DNA of 34,393 nucleotides from Chloroflexota bacterium (GTDB lineage Bacteria; Chloroflexota; UBA6077; FW602-bin22; CADDYW01): positions 1 to 34,393 of the forward strand of contig JAJPKB010000202.1 of the NCBI GenBank assembly GCA_021323915.1, read 5' to 3'. How positions within the stretch are numbered: position 1 is the stretch's first letter; each line of letters begins with the position of its first letter. The position numbers were made by a program, and so were the translations under genes. This document shows positions 9,601-16,519 of this stretch, piece by piece. Under the pieces are notes generated by a model. It was not told the origin of the DNA and did not search any database. It saw only the letters and a program-made list of their open reading frames with translations.

Positions 9601-9911
9601 ACATCCAGCTTCACCTCCGCGTCCTGGCGCCATGACACGGTGCTCGCATCGATTGCCAGGAAGCGGCCGACGTCGGGCACCGAGCGTCGGAACTGATGGA
9701 GGAGCTGGCGCAGGTTATTCCGAGCCTGGGAGTCGCTGGCGTCCGGCCAGAAAACGCTGGAGAGATGCTGACGCGTGTGCGAGCTACCCGCGCGGAGCGC
9801 GAGGTAAGCCACGAGAGATTGCAGACGAGACGCGTGGGGCATCGCCACCGGCTGATTCCGGGAACGCAAGGAAAACCCGCCGAGAAGCGACAATTCCAGC
9901 CGAGGGACCAC
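6621..9911 (-). CDS. BTAD-type transcriptional regulator with ATPase and TPR domains
   Basis: A large SARP/AfsR-like regulator. The N-terminus (LELSLLGGFSLR...) is a winged-helix-like DNA-binding domain, followed by the bacterial transcriptional activation domain (to about residue 245). Next comes a STAND/AAA ATPase opened by SLVGRQREW, with Walker A GEAGIGKS (about 297-304) and Walker B LLLVVDD (D411-D412). The rest is an all-helical, TPR-like sensor region. There is no C-terminal LuxR helix-turn-helix, so DNA binding must come from the N-terminus. I chose GTG at 9909-9911 because AAAGGAG lies nine bases upstream and the family fold begins a few residues in. A longer in-frame GTG at 9968 has no ribosome site and would lie about ten bases from the predicted transcription start. 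Likely targets are its own promoter or the downstream FAD oxidase (inference). Confidence 0.9.
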   Translation of the reverse strand: MVPRLELSLLGGFSLRSRNQPVAMPHASRLQSLVAYLALRAGSSHTRQHLSSVFWPDASDSQARNNLRQLLHQFRRSVPDVGRFLAIDASTVSWRQDAEVKLDVSDFESALSRAEEAERAADSATRRIALEQAVAIYRGDLFPACYDDWIAPERERLRDRWLWALGSLVRVLEEQRQVDEAIAYAQQLARSDPLDESAARTLMRLFAEKHDRAKALRVYHECSSALSHELGVSPSPATREIYEQLLRMYPERSQNGAPRPTPPAARSLVGRQREWMLLQATWREATGRTPRIALISGEAGIGKSRLAEELTAWVKAQGGGIASTRCYPAEGQLSLAPVTNLLRSGSIRPNLERLDPVWLTEVTRLLPELTTENPTLGHPEPITEYGQRQRFFESLARAVLAGRSPLLLVVDDLQWCDQETIEWLHFLLRFEPRARLMLVGTIRADEVPPRHPLNTMLHHLRSAVDVLEIALHPLDIAETTRLAAHVAGRELDPEGARRIFRETEGNPLYVLEMVRAEVEHAATRSSSADRPVDLLAAEPHTLPPRVHAVIAGRLAQISEPAREILGLAAAIGREFRLDVLIQATQGDEDTTVRALDELWQRRIVREQGASAYDFTHDKLREVAYAQVSAPRRQQFHRAIARALETLYADDLDTVCGQIAAHLERADEAEQAIPFYRQAAAAAQRVYAHHDAINLLSRARALLGRLPTGAKRDRLELNLQLALASLYRVTKGWAAPEVEDALSRALALCDSVGDERQRVQVYYGLQSLTVVQGKLSAVHALSSTLYELHQQAFNRAPPHFAKLMLIGARLHRGEFREASDQFEDITAVPDQLQLRDLEESQGVNYIVLARAWQSHALWCRGFPTLAVQRCRVVAELAHDLRQPFNQALAASYLAMLQEWAAEPVVARATADEALALANAAAAPYYRAWAAILVTYARAAEKPSTESIESLRAAIVEFLGTGSRLRLPYYQSLLARVCVRAGRVTEGLITVDEALADAHARSECWWNAELHRLRGALLNHLGVDVPVVEQELLRAIEIARDQRALSLELRATTTLAQMRRGRPEFDLAREQLASLYARFTEGFETPDLRAAHDVLTAS

Positions 9912-9984
9912 CGAGCGATGCTCCTTTGTGATACCTTTTCTCGGCCAAATTGATCCGTCGAGCGACACCGAGACGATGCTCGTG

Positions 9985-9990
9985 ATTATA
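9985..9990 (-). promoter_or_regulatory. -10 element of the BTAD regulator gene
   Basis: A perfect TATAAT on the minus strand lies about 75 bases upstream of the GTG start at 9911. The -35 region (CATCGT, 17-base spacing) is poor, which suits an activator-dependent promoter. Confidence 0.4.
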
Positions 9991-10130
9991 CCTGATGTAT
10001 CACGCGTACGATGAGCAGACGACCGTCGCGCGTAGCCGCTGGCATGCCCGGTGCAGTCGGGTGCCCGAATTGGCTATCGTCGCCGTCACGGATCTCCGGA
10101 ATCCGGTCAGCCTTCCGGTCACATTTGCGG

Positions 10131-10136
10131 TATAGT
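10131..10136 (+). promoter_or_regulatory. -10 element candidate for the EAL-HDOD gene
   Basis: TATAGT lies 54 bases before the GTG start, with no recognisable -35 box. It is the best candidate in the divergent intergenic region; evidence is weak. Confidence 0.3.
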
Positions 10137-10189
10137 GATCTACGAAAATCCCCGCATCCGAGTGTCGCGGGGGCAGTGGTGAGCGCCCC

Positions 10190-11401
10190 GTGAAAGTGTT
10201 CGTCGCCCGACAGCCGATATTCGACCGTCGGCGTACCGTCCAGGCGTATGAGCTCCTCTTTCGCTCGGGCGGGGAGAACGCCTTCCTCCACACCGATGGC
10301 GATCTGGCTACCCAGTCGGTGGTGAGTCACGGGGTTCACGTTTTCGGGCTCGACGAGCTGACCCACGGGCGGCGCGCGTTCATCAACTTCACCCGGTCCT
10401 TGCTTGTCCGCGAGACGGCGACGCTCCTTCCGTCAGACAAGGTCGTCGTCGAGATTCTGGAGACGGTCGAGCCCGACGAACAGGTCATCCGGGCGTGCCG
10501 CGCTCTGAAACAGCGAGGCTATCGCCTGGCGCTAGACGACTTCGTAGCCCGAGAAGGCTATGATCCCCTGGTCGCGCTCGCCGACTTTGTCAAGGTCGAC
10601 TTCCGGTTGAACCAGGGCTCCCAGCGGAGCGCGCTTGCCCGATCGTTGCGCCCGCGCGGCGTTCGCCTGATCGCCGAGAAGGTCGAGTCTCCCGAGGAGC
10701 TCGCCGAAGGAGTGTCGCTGGGTTACGAGCTCTTCCAGGGCTACTTCTTCTGCAAGCCCGAGATCGTGTCGCGCGAAGACATCCCGGTCAATAAGCTGCA
10801 TTACCTTCGCTTTCTCAGAGAGATCAATCGACCGGACGTCGACTTCGACGCTCTCGAGTCGCTCATCAAGCAGGACGTGGCTCTTTCGGTCAAGCTGCTG
10901 CGCTACATCAACTCGGCCTGGTTTGGCTTGTCCAGTCGCGTCACGTCGCTCCGACACGCTCTCGTCCTGCTAGGCAGCCGGACCTTGAAACAGTGGGCAT
11001 CGCTCGTGGCGGTGACGGCGATCGCTAGCGGCAAGCCCGCCGAGCTGGTCGTGACGAGTCTCATGCGGGCCACGTTCTGCGAGCGTCTGGCCAAGCCGTC
11101 GCGCCTGGGGAGCCACGCGTCAGATCTCTTCCTGGTAGGGCTCTTCTCTTCGATCGACGCGCTCATCGATCGACCGTTGGAGGAGGTGCTGAGCCAGGTT
11201 GCCGTATCCGACTCGGTCCGCGATGCGCTCCTGGGAGGGGCGAACCCGCTGAGCCGCGTGTACAATCTGGTTCTCACGTACGAGCGCGGCGATTGGGAAC
11301 GCGCGGCAGAGCTGGCCCGAGAGCTCGACCTCGACGAGAGCATCCTTCCGGAGGCCTACGATCGTTCGGTTCAGTGGGTCGATCAGGTGCTCGGTTCCTG
11401 A
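10190..11401 (+). CDS. EAL-HDOD signalling protein (YuxH-like)
   Basis: A 403-residue protein with an N-terminal EAL-like domain (about 1-200) and a C-terminal HDOD domain (about 205-390). The EAL half begins VFVARQPIFDRR and has YELLFRS in place of EAL, LALDDF without the usual DDFGTG, AEKVES in place of AEGVE, and QGYFFCKP. These changes are typical of the YuxH-like subfamily and suggest it cannot hydrolyse c-di-GMP, though it may bind it. The HDOD half has KLLRYINSAWFG and the helix run ALVLLGSRTLKQW; it lacks HD metal ligands, as HDOD domains do. It is cytoplasmic. The GTG start at 10190 has no strong ribosome site (GAGCGCCCC upstream). It diverges from the BTAD regulator and stands as a single gene. 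Role: probably a scaffold in a signal pathway; partners unknown. Confidence 0.9.
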   Translation: MKVFVARQPIFDRRRTVQAYELLFRSGGENAFLHTDGDLATQSVVSHGVHVFGLDELTHGRRAFINFTRSLLVRETATLLPSDKVVVEILETVEPDEQVIRACRALKQRGYRLALDDFVAREGYDPLVALADFVKVDFRLNQGSQRSALARSLRPRGVRLIAEKVESPEELAEGVSLGYELFQGYFFCKPEIVSREDIPVNKLHYLRFLREINRPDVDFDALESLIKQDVALSVKLLRYINSAWFGLSSRVTSLRHALVLLGSRTLKQWASLVAVTAIASGKPAELVVTSLMRATFCERLAKPSRLGSHASDLFLVGLFSSIDALIDRPLEEVLSQVAVSDSVRDALLGGANPLSRVYNLVLTYERGDWERAAELARELDLDESILPEAYDRSVQWVDQVLGS

Positions 11402-11503
11402 CCGGGGGCGACGGCGAGAGCGGGCCTTTCTCGATTGATCGCCAGAGCAAGCGGGGGGGCCAGCAGCGGAACGTGGCCTGCAAAACAGGCGGTCGGCCGA
11501 CTC

Positions 11504-11533
11504 TTGACGAGCGAGACAAATTCACTGTAATAT
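11504..11533 (+). promoter_or_regulatory. Promoter upstream of glmU
   Basis: TTGACG (11504-11509) and TAATAT (11528-11533) with an 18-base spacer form a strong housekeeping-type promoter in an otherwise gene-free stretch. Transcription from here would give a leader of about 315 bases before glmU. Confidence 0.65.
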
Positions 11534-11855
11534 TGTATGCTGTGATTGAAGAACTTCGTTGGGCGCGCCCAGATTCAAGCTCTTTCGTTTGGCGCGCCGC
11601 GCTCGATCCAGCGCGCCCGGTTCGGGCGGGCCGGTTGGCTTTCCCACCGTGGTGGAGTGAGCCGCGCAGAGCATAGGTGGAATACGACCGTACCAAGGGG
11701 CTGTCCCACCCGATCGACGGCGTGCGGGCGGCCCGCATAGTAAAGCATCAACGGGTGTTTTTCGCTTCCCTCCGTGGGCGTCGTCGAGGTAATGCCGCGA
11801 CGTATCCGCGAGCTGAATCGGGAGCGGATAGCGCCCGTTTTTTGTTGGAGGGAAG
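11534..11855 (+). other. Structured 5' leader of glmU with possible attenuator
   Basis: This gene-free leader holds several small hairpins, including TGCGGG/CCCGCA at 11723-11737. Near its end two mutually exclusive pairings are possible. ATCCGC (11804-11809) can pair with GCGGAT (11824-11829). Alternatively, CGGGAGC (11819-11825) can pair with GCGCCCG (11831-11837) with one mismatch, directly followed by six T (11838-11843). The second looks like an intrinsic terminator. The ribosome site GGAGGG (11847-11852) follows at once. No known riboswitch class was recognised. Confidence 0.4.
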
Positions 11856-13232
11856 ATGTCCGATACCGCGGCGGTGATCCTGGCCGCCGGTCAGGGCACG
11901 CGAATGCGATCGGAAACCCCGAAAGTGCTCCATCGGATCGCCGGTTGCCCGCTGGTTGGGTACGTCGTCGCCGCCGCGGTCGAGGCGGGCATCGGCCGAG
12001 TCGTGGTCGTCGTCGGCCACGGTGCCGCGCAGGTCGAAGATGCGCTTGGCGACGCGGTCGAGACCGTTCGCCAGACCGAGCTCAAGGGAACCGCCGACGC
12101 GGCGCGACGAGCCGGCGAAGCGCTTCGGGGTGACCCCGGTGTCTCCGACGTGCTGATCGCCCATGGCGACTGTCCGTTGCTGACCGGTGCGTTGTTTCGA
12201 GACCTGATCCGTCGACGACGGGAGACTGGCGCACTGATTGCCCTGGTCACCTCTCCAACCGACGATCCGCGCGGATACGGTCGAGTGATCCGCGGTCCGG
12301 ACGGTCAGGTGGAAACGATCGTCGAGGAGGCTCAGGCGAGCGAGGAACAGCGGGCAGTGCGTGACGTTAACGCGGGCGTGTACTGCATCGAAGCCGGCTG
12401 GCTCTGGAAACATCTGTCGGCGATTCAGCCCTCGGCGTCGGGTGAGTATTACCTGCCCGATCTCGTTGGCCTGGCGGTGGGCGAAGGCGCCCTGGTCCAG
12501 GCAATCGAGGCGCCTCCGACGGTGACGGCCGGCGTGAACGATCGCGTCCAGCTCGCCGCGGCAGCGTCGATCATTCAGGAGCGCCTGCGACGCGAGCTGA
12601 TGATCTCGGGAGTCACTCTAATTGACCCCGCGACAACCTACCTGGACCGAGGAGTAACTGTCGGACGGGATACGGTGGTCTATCCGGGTACGGTGCTCGA
12701 AGGCGCGACAACGGTGGGGGTGGGCTGCCGGATCGGGCCCCACACTCGGATCGTGGATTCGACGATCGGCGACGGAGCGGTCGTTGAGATATCGGTGGTC
12801 GAGAGCTCCCGAGTCGGCGACAACGCGCGGATTGGTCCGTTCAGCCACCTCCGCCCCGGCGCCTGGATCGAGAGCGAAGTGGAACTCGGCAACTTTGCCG
12901 AGGTGAAGAATTCGCGAATCGGCGCTCGGACGAAGGTCCACCACGTGAGCTACATCGGCGACGCGCGAGTCGGCGAAGACGTGAACGTCGGAGCCGGAAC
13001 GATCACCACGAACTTCGACAGCGAGACGGGAACCAAAAACCAGACGGTCGTCGAGGACGGTGCGAGTCTCGGGTGCGACACGATGCTGGTCGCGCCGGTC
13101 ACTGTCGGAAAGAAGGCGATGACCGGGGCTGGATCGGTCGTGACTCACGACGTCGAGCCCGGGGTGGTCGTCGTGGGCGTGCCGGCCCGTCCGTTGCGGC
13201 CTCGTCGCGACCGGCAACATTCTGGAGGGTAG
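11856..13232 (+). CDS. glmU: Bifunctional UDP-GlcNAc pyrophosphorylase / glucosamine-1-phosphate acetyltransferase
   Basis: GlmU acetylates glucosamine-1-phosphate and then couples it to UTP, giving UDP-N-acetylglucosamine for peptidoglycan and other glycans. The 458 residues match the usual length. The N-terminal nucleotidyltransferase has LAAGQGTRM and TPKVLH, plus GYGRVIR and NAGVYCI. The C-terminal half is a left-handed beta-helix of hexapeptide repeats with NFAEVKNSRIG, the His-containing active-site loop KVHHVSYIGDA, and NVGAGTITTNFD. ATG at 11856 follows GGAGGG with ideal spacing. It is first in a run glmU, CNNM protein, cdd, glycosidase; the next gene starts four bases after its stop, and its ribosome site overlaps the end of glmU. 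Confidence 0.96.
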   Translation: MSDTAAVILAAGQGTRMRSETPKVLHRIAGCPLVGYVVAAAVEAGIGRVVVVVGHGAAQVEDALGDAVETVRQTELKGTADAARRAGEALRGDPGVSDVLIAHGDCPLLTGALFRDLIRRRRETGALIALVTSPTDDPRGYGRVIRGPDGQVETIVEEAQASEEQRAVRDVNAGVYCIEAGWLWKHLSAIQPSASGEYYLPDLVGLAVGEGALVQAIEAPPTVTAGVNDRVQLAAAASIIQERLRRELMISGVTLIDPATTYLDRGVTVGRDTVVYPGTVLEGATTVGVGCRIGPHTRIVDSTIGDGAVVEISVVESSRVGDNARIGPFSHLRPGAWIESEVELGNFAEVKNSRIGARTKVHHVSYIGDARVGEDVNVGAGTITTNFDSETGTKNQTVVEDGASLGCDTMLVAPVTVGKKAMTGAGSVVTHDVEPGVVVVGVPARPLRPRRDRQHSGG

Positions 13233-13235
13233 TTT

Positions 13236-14555
13236 TTGGAATCTGATAGTCCTGGCGTTTACCTCTGGCTCATTTTGATCGTCGCGACCGCGGTGTTCGC
13301 GTTCGCTTCGGTCGCGGAGGGCGCGATCGGCTCGCTCAGCCGGGCGCGCGTTCAGCGACTGGCCGATCAGAATGAGCAGGCAGCGAAACGTATCGTCGAG
13401 TTTGCCGAACGCCCCGCGAAGTATCTCGCGACCCTCGCGGTGGTGAAGCCCGCCGCGTTGATCGCGGCGGTGATCGCGAGCATACAGCTCTTGGATCGCA
13501 TTCCACCTGGATCGAGCACGCTGGTGGTCTGGATTTCGGCCTTCGTCGTCGCCTTGCTTCTCGGCTGGGTCGCTCCGCACGCCGCGGCGACCGATCATCC
13601 GGAGAACGTCGCATCGGCTCTCGCGTTTCCGATCCGAGTGTTGTCGTTCGTCGTCGGGCCGTTGGCCCGCGTCGTGTCCTGGACGACCGATCGGCTTTCC
13701 TGGCTTCTTGGCGCCGGTCCGGCCCCCGAGGGACCGCTGGTTACCCCGGCCGAGCTGAAGGTGATGGTGGCGGCCAGCGAGGAGGAAGGGCTGATCGAGC
13801 GACAGGAGCGAACGATGATCGACAACGTCCTCGAGCTCGAAGAGAAGACGGTGCGCGAGGTGATGGTTCCCCGTCCGGACATCGTCGCGCTCCCCACCGC
13901 GACGTCCGTCCGTGGCGCGGTCGACACCTTCGTTCGCGAGGGGTACTCGCGACTCCCGGTCTACCGCGACACGATTGACGACATCGTCGGGATTCTTTAT
14001 GGTAAGGATCTGCTGCCGCTGTCGATGTCCGGTCGGCTGGACGATCGAGTTGGCGACTTCGTGCGGCCAGCCTACTTCGTCCCCGAATCGAAGAAGGCAG
14101 GCGACCTGCTCCGCGAGCTCCAGCAGCTCCGGGTCCACATCGCCATCGTCGTGGACGAGTACGGCGGGACGGCCGGGATGGTGACGATCGAGGACGCCCT
14201 CGAGGAGATCGTCGGCGAGATCCAGGACGAGTTCGACACCGAGGAGCAGAAGATCGTCAAGGTCGACGACGGCGAGGCGCTCGTTGACGGCGGAGTCAGC
14301 ATCGACGACGTCAACGAGGAGCTCGGACTGGACCTATCCGCGGAGGAAGTTGACACGATCGGTGGGCTCGTCCACGAACGGCTGGGACGGATTCCGGTGG
14401 TCGGCGACCGGGTGGAGATGGACAGCGCCCTGCTCACGGTCGTATCCTCGAGCGGTCGGCGAGTGACTCGCGTGCGGGTCAAAAAGCGGCTGAACGACTC
14501 GCCGAATGGGTCGGGCGGCGCGAACGGCGTCCGCGCCGCGCGCGGGCCGGAGTGA
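13236..14555 (+). CDS. CNNM/CorC-type membrane protein with CBS pair and divergent DUF21
   Basis: A 439-residue membrane protein of the hemolysin C/CorC/CNNM family. The DUF21 transmembrane domain (about 5-185) leads to two CBS domains ([12 protein letters not shown]... and the half with [29 protein letters not shown]) and a C-terminal CorC_HlyC transporter-associated domain (about 345-425). Family members are linked to Mg2+ or other cation export. Here the DUF21 domain is unusual. The conserved GExxPK segment reads GWVAPH (around 13563-13580), and the conserved GNN segment is replaced by VVK in [10 protein letters not shown] (13434-13451). The TTG start at 13236 lies shortly after GGAGG. The last 50 bases once overlapped an over-long reading of cdd; the chosen cdd start removes the overlap. 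Confidence 0.9.
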   Translation: MESDSPGVYLWLILIVATAVFAFASVAEGAIGSLSRARVQRLADQNEQAAKRIVEFAERPAKYLATLAVVKPAALIAAVIASIQLLDRIPPGSSTLVVWISAFVVALLLGWVAPHAAATDHPENVASALAFPIRVLSFVVGPLARVVSWTTDRLSWLLGAGPAPEGPLVTPAELKVMVAASEEEGLIERQERTMIDNVLELEEKTVREVMVPRPDIVALPTATSVRGAVDTFVREGYSRLPVYRDTIDDIVGILYGKDLLPLSMSGRLDDRVGDFVRPAYFVPESKKAGDLLRELQQLRVHIAIVVDEYGGTAGMVTIEDALEEIVGEIQDEFDTEEQKIVKVDDGEALVDGGVSIDDVNEELGLDLSAEEVDTIGGLVHERLGRIPVVGDRVEMDSALLTVVSSSGRRVTRVRVKKRLNDSPNGSGGANGVRAARGPE

Positions 14556-14583
14556 GCCGGCAGGACTGAGGGGCGAGCCTGAC

Positions 14584-15078
14584 GTGTCGAAGGGACGAGA
14601 TACGGCTGGGAACGATCGAGCGGATCGGCTCGGGATCGACGCGCCGCGCCCGGAGGGCGCATCGGAGGGGGTAGCGCTCGGCGAGTCCACGATCGCGGAG
14701 CTGGTACAGCTAGCCGAGCAGGCTCGCGAGTCGGCTTACGCCCCGTACTCCCGATTCAAGGTGGGCGCGGCCGTCCTTTGCGAATCGGGAAGGATCTACC
14801 TTGGCGTCAACGTTGAGAATGCCTCGTACGGACTGACTATCTGCGCGGAACGTGCCGCGGTCTTCGCGGCGGTGACCGCCGGCGAGCGAAAGATCCAAGC
14901 GATCGCGGTCGTCACGGACGCCGACCGACCAACTCCGCCCTGTGGCGCATGCCGCCAGGTTCTTCATCAGTTTGGCGGCGAGGCTCTGGTGATCGCCGCG
15001 AACCGGGCGGGCCGGCGACAGACATGGCGCCTCGACGACCTGCTCCCGGAGGCTTTCAGCCTGGGATCGGCCGAGTGA
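14584..15078 (+). CDS. cdd: Cytidine deaminase
   Basis: A pyrimidine-salvage enzyme that deaminates cytidine and deoxycytidine to uridine forms. Zinc ligands are C87 (in TICAERAAV, with the proton-shuttling Glu89) and C120/C123 ([10 protein letters not shown]). [13 protein letters not shown] and [12 protein letters not shown] are the family's substrate loops. The GTG at 14584 gives 164 residues, about 34 longer than usual at the N-terminus. The extra part is polar and low in complexity and may be a linker or untranslated. GAGGGGCGAG lies just upstream of this GTG; an in-frame ATG at 14506 would overlap the previous gene. The stop overlaps the start of the glycosidase gene (GTGA), so the two are translationally coupled. 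Confidence 0.92.
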   Translation: MSKGRDTAGNDRADRLGIDAPRPEGASEGVALGESTIAELVQLAEQARESAYAPYSRFKVGAAVLCESGRIYLGVNVENASYGLTICAERAAVFAAVTAGERKIQAIAVVTDADRPTPPCGACRQVLHQFGGEALVIAANRAGRRQTWRLDDLLPEAFSLGSAE

Positions 15079-16193
15079 GCGCATCGCGTCCGCGACGCCG
15101 GGATCTCCTGGCGCGGGCGGTAAAGGCGATCATCCTGGCCACGTTGCCGGCGGTGCTGACCACCGGGGATAGCTCGCTCTTCGACGCGATCCACCCGGGC
15201 GGCGTGGCCCCGGCGATTCCCCGAACGATCGAAGGCGTCCATACCCGGCTGACCGACGAGGTCGAGCCCTGGAAGATCTCGCGCACGCTGGAGATGGTCC
15301 AGCAGATGGGCGCACGGTGGATCGTCGAGCTATTCCCCTGGGCCTACATGGAGCCAAAGCCCGGATCGTTCGATTGGACCCACCCGGACATGGTGATTCG
15401 CGACGCCAACCAGCAAGGGCTGGAAGTCATCGCCCGGCTCGACTTCGTGCCGGACTGGGCCCGGCCGGCAGGATCGACGCCGCGGCTACTGCCCGAAAGC
15501 AGCTTCGGGCACTACGCGAGCTTCGTCGCCCAGTTCGCCCACCGGTACCGCGACGCGGTCAAGTACTTCATCATCTGGAACGAGCCGAACACCAGCTTCG
15601 AGTGGGGCTTTCGGCCGGTCAGCGCCGCGTCGTACGTGAATCTGCTTGCCCTGGCGTCGGAGTCGATCCGGGCCTCGCATCCAAATGCCATCATCCTGCC
15701 GGCCGGCCTGGCGCCGACCGTCGAGCACAGCGATCTGGCGCTCGAAGATCTGACGTTCCTTCAGCAGATGTACGATCACGGGGCGGCGCGCTACTTCGAC
15801 GCGCTGTGCGCGCACACCTACGGCTGGAAGTTCCCGCCGGACGATCCCCCGCGCGAGGACCGCCTGAACTTTTCGCGCGTGGAGCTACTGCGCCAGGTCA
15901 TGAAGAAGAACGGCGACGCGGCCAAGCCGGTCATCATCACCGAGGCGGGATGGAACGACAGCCCCCGCTGGACCAAGGCGGTGCATCCCGGGCTCCGAAT
16001 CCGCTACACCCTGCGGGCCTACCAGAAGGCTTTCACCGAATGGCCCTGGCTGCAGGCGCTGTGCATGTGGGTCTTCCGACTTCCTGCCCCGGCCCACGAC
16101 TACAACGATTACTTCACCTTCGTCGACGTCAACTTCCGCGAGAAGCCGATTTACAAGGCGGTGCAGGCCAGCGCGAGCGCCTGGGTGCGTTGA
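15075..16193 (+). CDS. Secreted or membrane-anchored clan GH-A glycoside hydrolase
   Basis: A 372-residue (beta/alpha)8 glycosidase resembling GH39/GH5-type cellulase-fold proteins. The likely acid/base is E160 in YFIIWNEPN and the nucleophile E290 in VIITEAGWN; both follow beta strands as in clan GH-A. The N-terminus [16 protein letters not shown] followed by a hydrophobic stretch (about 15-31) is a signal peptide or anchor with an Arg-rich n-region. The GTG at 15075 overlaps the cdd stop by four bases (GTGA). This start preserves the signal sequence; longer in-frame extension upstream is only cdd in another frame. The substrate cannot be predicted. Translational coupling of a glycosidase to cytidine deaminase is unexpected and probably reflects operon packing rather than shared function. 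Confidence 0.85.
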   Translation: MSASRPRRRDLLARAVKAIILATLPAVLTTGDSSLFDAIHPGGVAPAIPRTIEGVHTRLTDEVEPWKISRTLEMVQQMGARWIVELFPWAYMEPKPGSFDWTHPDMVIRDANQQGLEVIARLDFVPDWARPAGSTPRLLPESSFGHYASFVAQFAHRYRDAVKYFIIWNEPNTSFEWGFRPVSAASYVNLLALASESIRASHPNAIILPAGLAPTVEHSDLALEDLTFLQQMYDHGAARYFDALCAHTYGWKFPPDDPPREDRLNFSRVELLRQVMKKNGDAAKPVIITEAGWNDSPRWTKAVHPGLRIRYTLRAYQKAFTEWPWLQALCMWVFRLPAPAHDYNDYFTFVDVNFREKPIYKAVQASASAWVR

Positions 16194-16207
16194 GAGCACC
16201 CATTTCC

Positions 16208-16237
16208 TTGACGCTTTTTAATGCCCCGTGCTAGACT
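16208..16237 (+). promoter_or_regulatory. Promoter of the dapA-dapB-lysA-dapL operon
   Basis: TTGACG (16208-16213) and TAGACT (16232-16237), spacer 18. The -35 box and spacing match those upstream of glmU. A leader of about 275 bases would follow before dapA. Confidence 0.6.
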
Positions 16238-16244
16238 CCCACCA

Positions 16245-16519
16245 ACTGCCGGGGGGGCGGTTCCAGCGCTCCGCCGCCCATTTTATGAACGACGGCGCGG
16301 GCGGCCCCGAGGCATCGATCTTGTCTCTCTCAATGTTGCTTCTCCCGGTTAATGGTGTTTCGCGGATCCCGATTCGGGATCTCTCGCTCGGGGAGGGACC
16401 AGACGCCGTCGGGCCGAGCGGAGCGCGGCGGACGGTTCTCGGGCGTATCGCGTGTCTCGACGCATGACGTTGAGGTCAGGGCTATACCCCGCGCCGCGGG
16501 GGCAAGGAGGGCCGTACAG
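16245..16519 (+). other. Long 5' leader of dapA
   Basis: No convincing gene. It contains a GATCCCG/CGGGATC hairpin with a three-base loop (around 16363-16383) and a CCCCGC/GCGGGG hairpin (16487-16501) immediately before the AAGGAGG ribosome site (16504-16510). I could not match the lysine riboswitch (L box) core. It may control translation, but the evidence is only structural. Confidence 0.35.

Noticed and set aside
11790-11806. T-box-like sequence (GGTAATGCCGCG) in the glmU leader
   Set aside because: It lacks the TGGN bulge that pairs with the tRNA end, has no specifier loop, and glmU is not a T-box target.
12618-14138. A 506-codon minus-strand frame over glmU and the CNNM gene
   Set aside because: Antisense to two well-supported genes and rich in Arg/Asp/His, as shadows in this GC range are.
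16228-16467. A 79-codon plus frame in the dapA leader
   Set aside because: No ribosome site or family resemblance, and it lies just downstream of a promoter in what should be untranslated leader.
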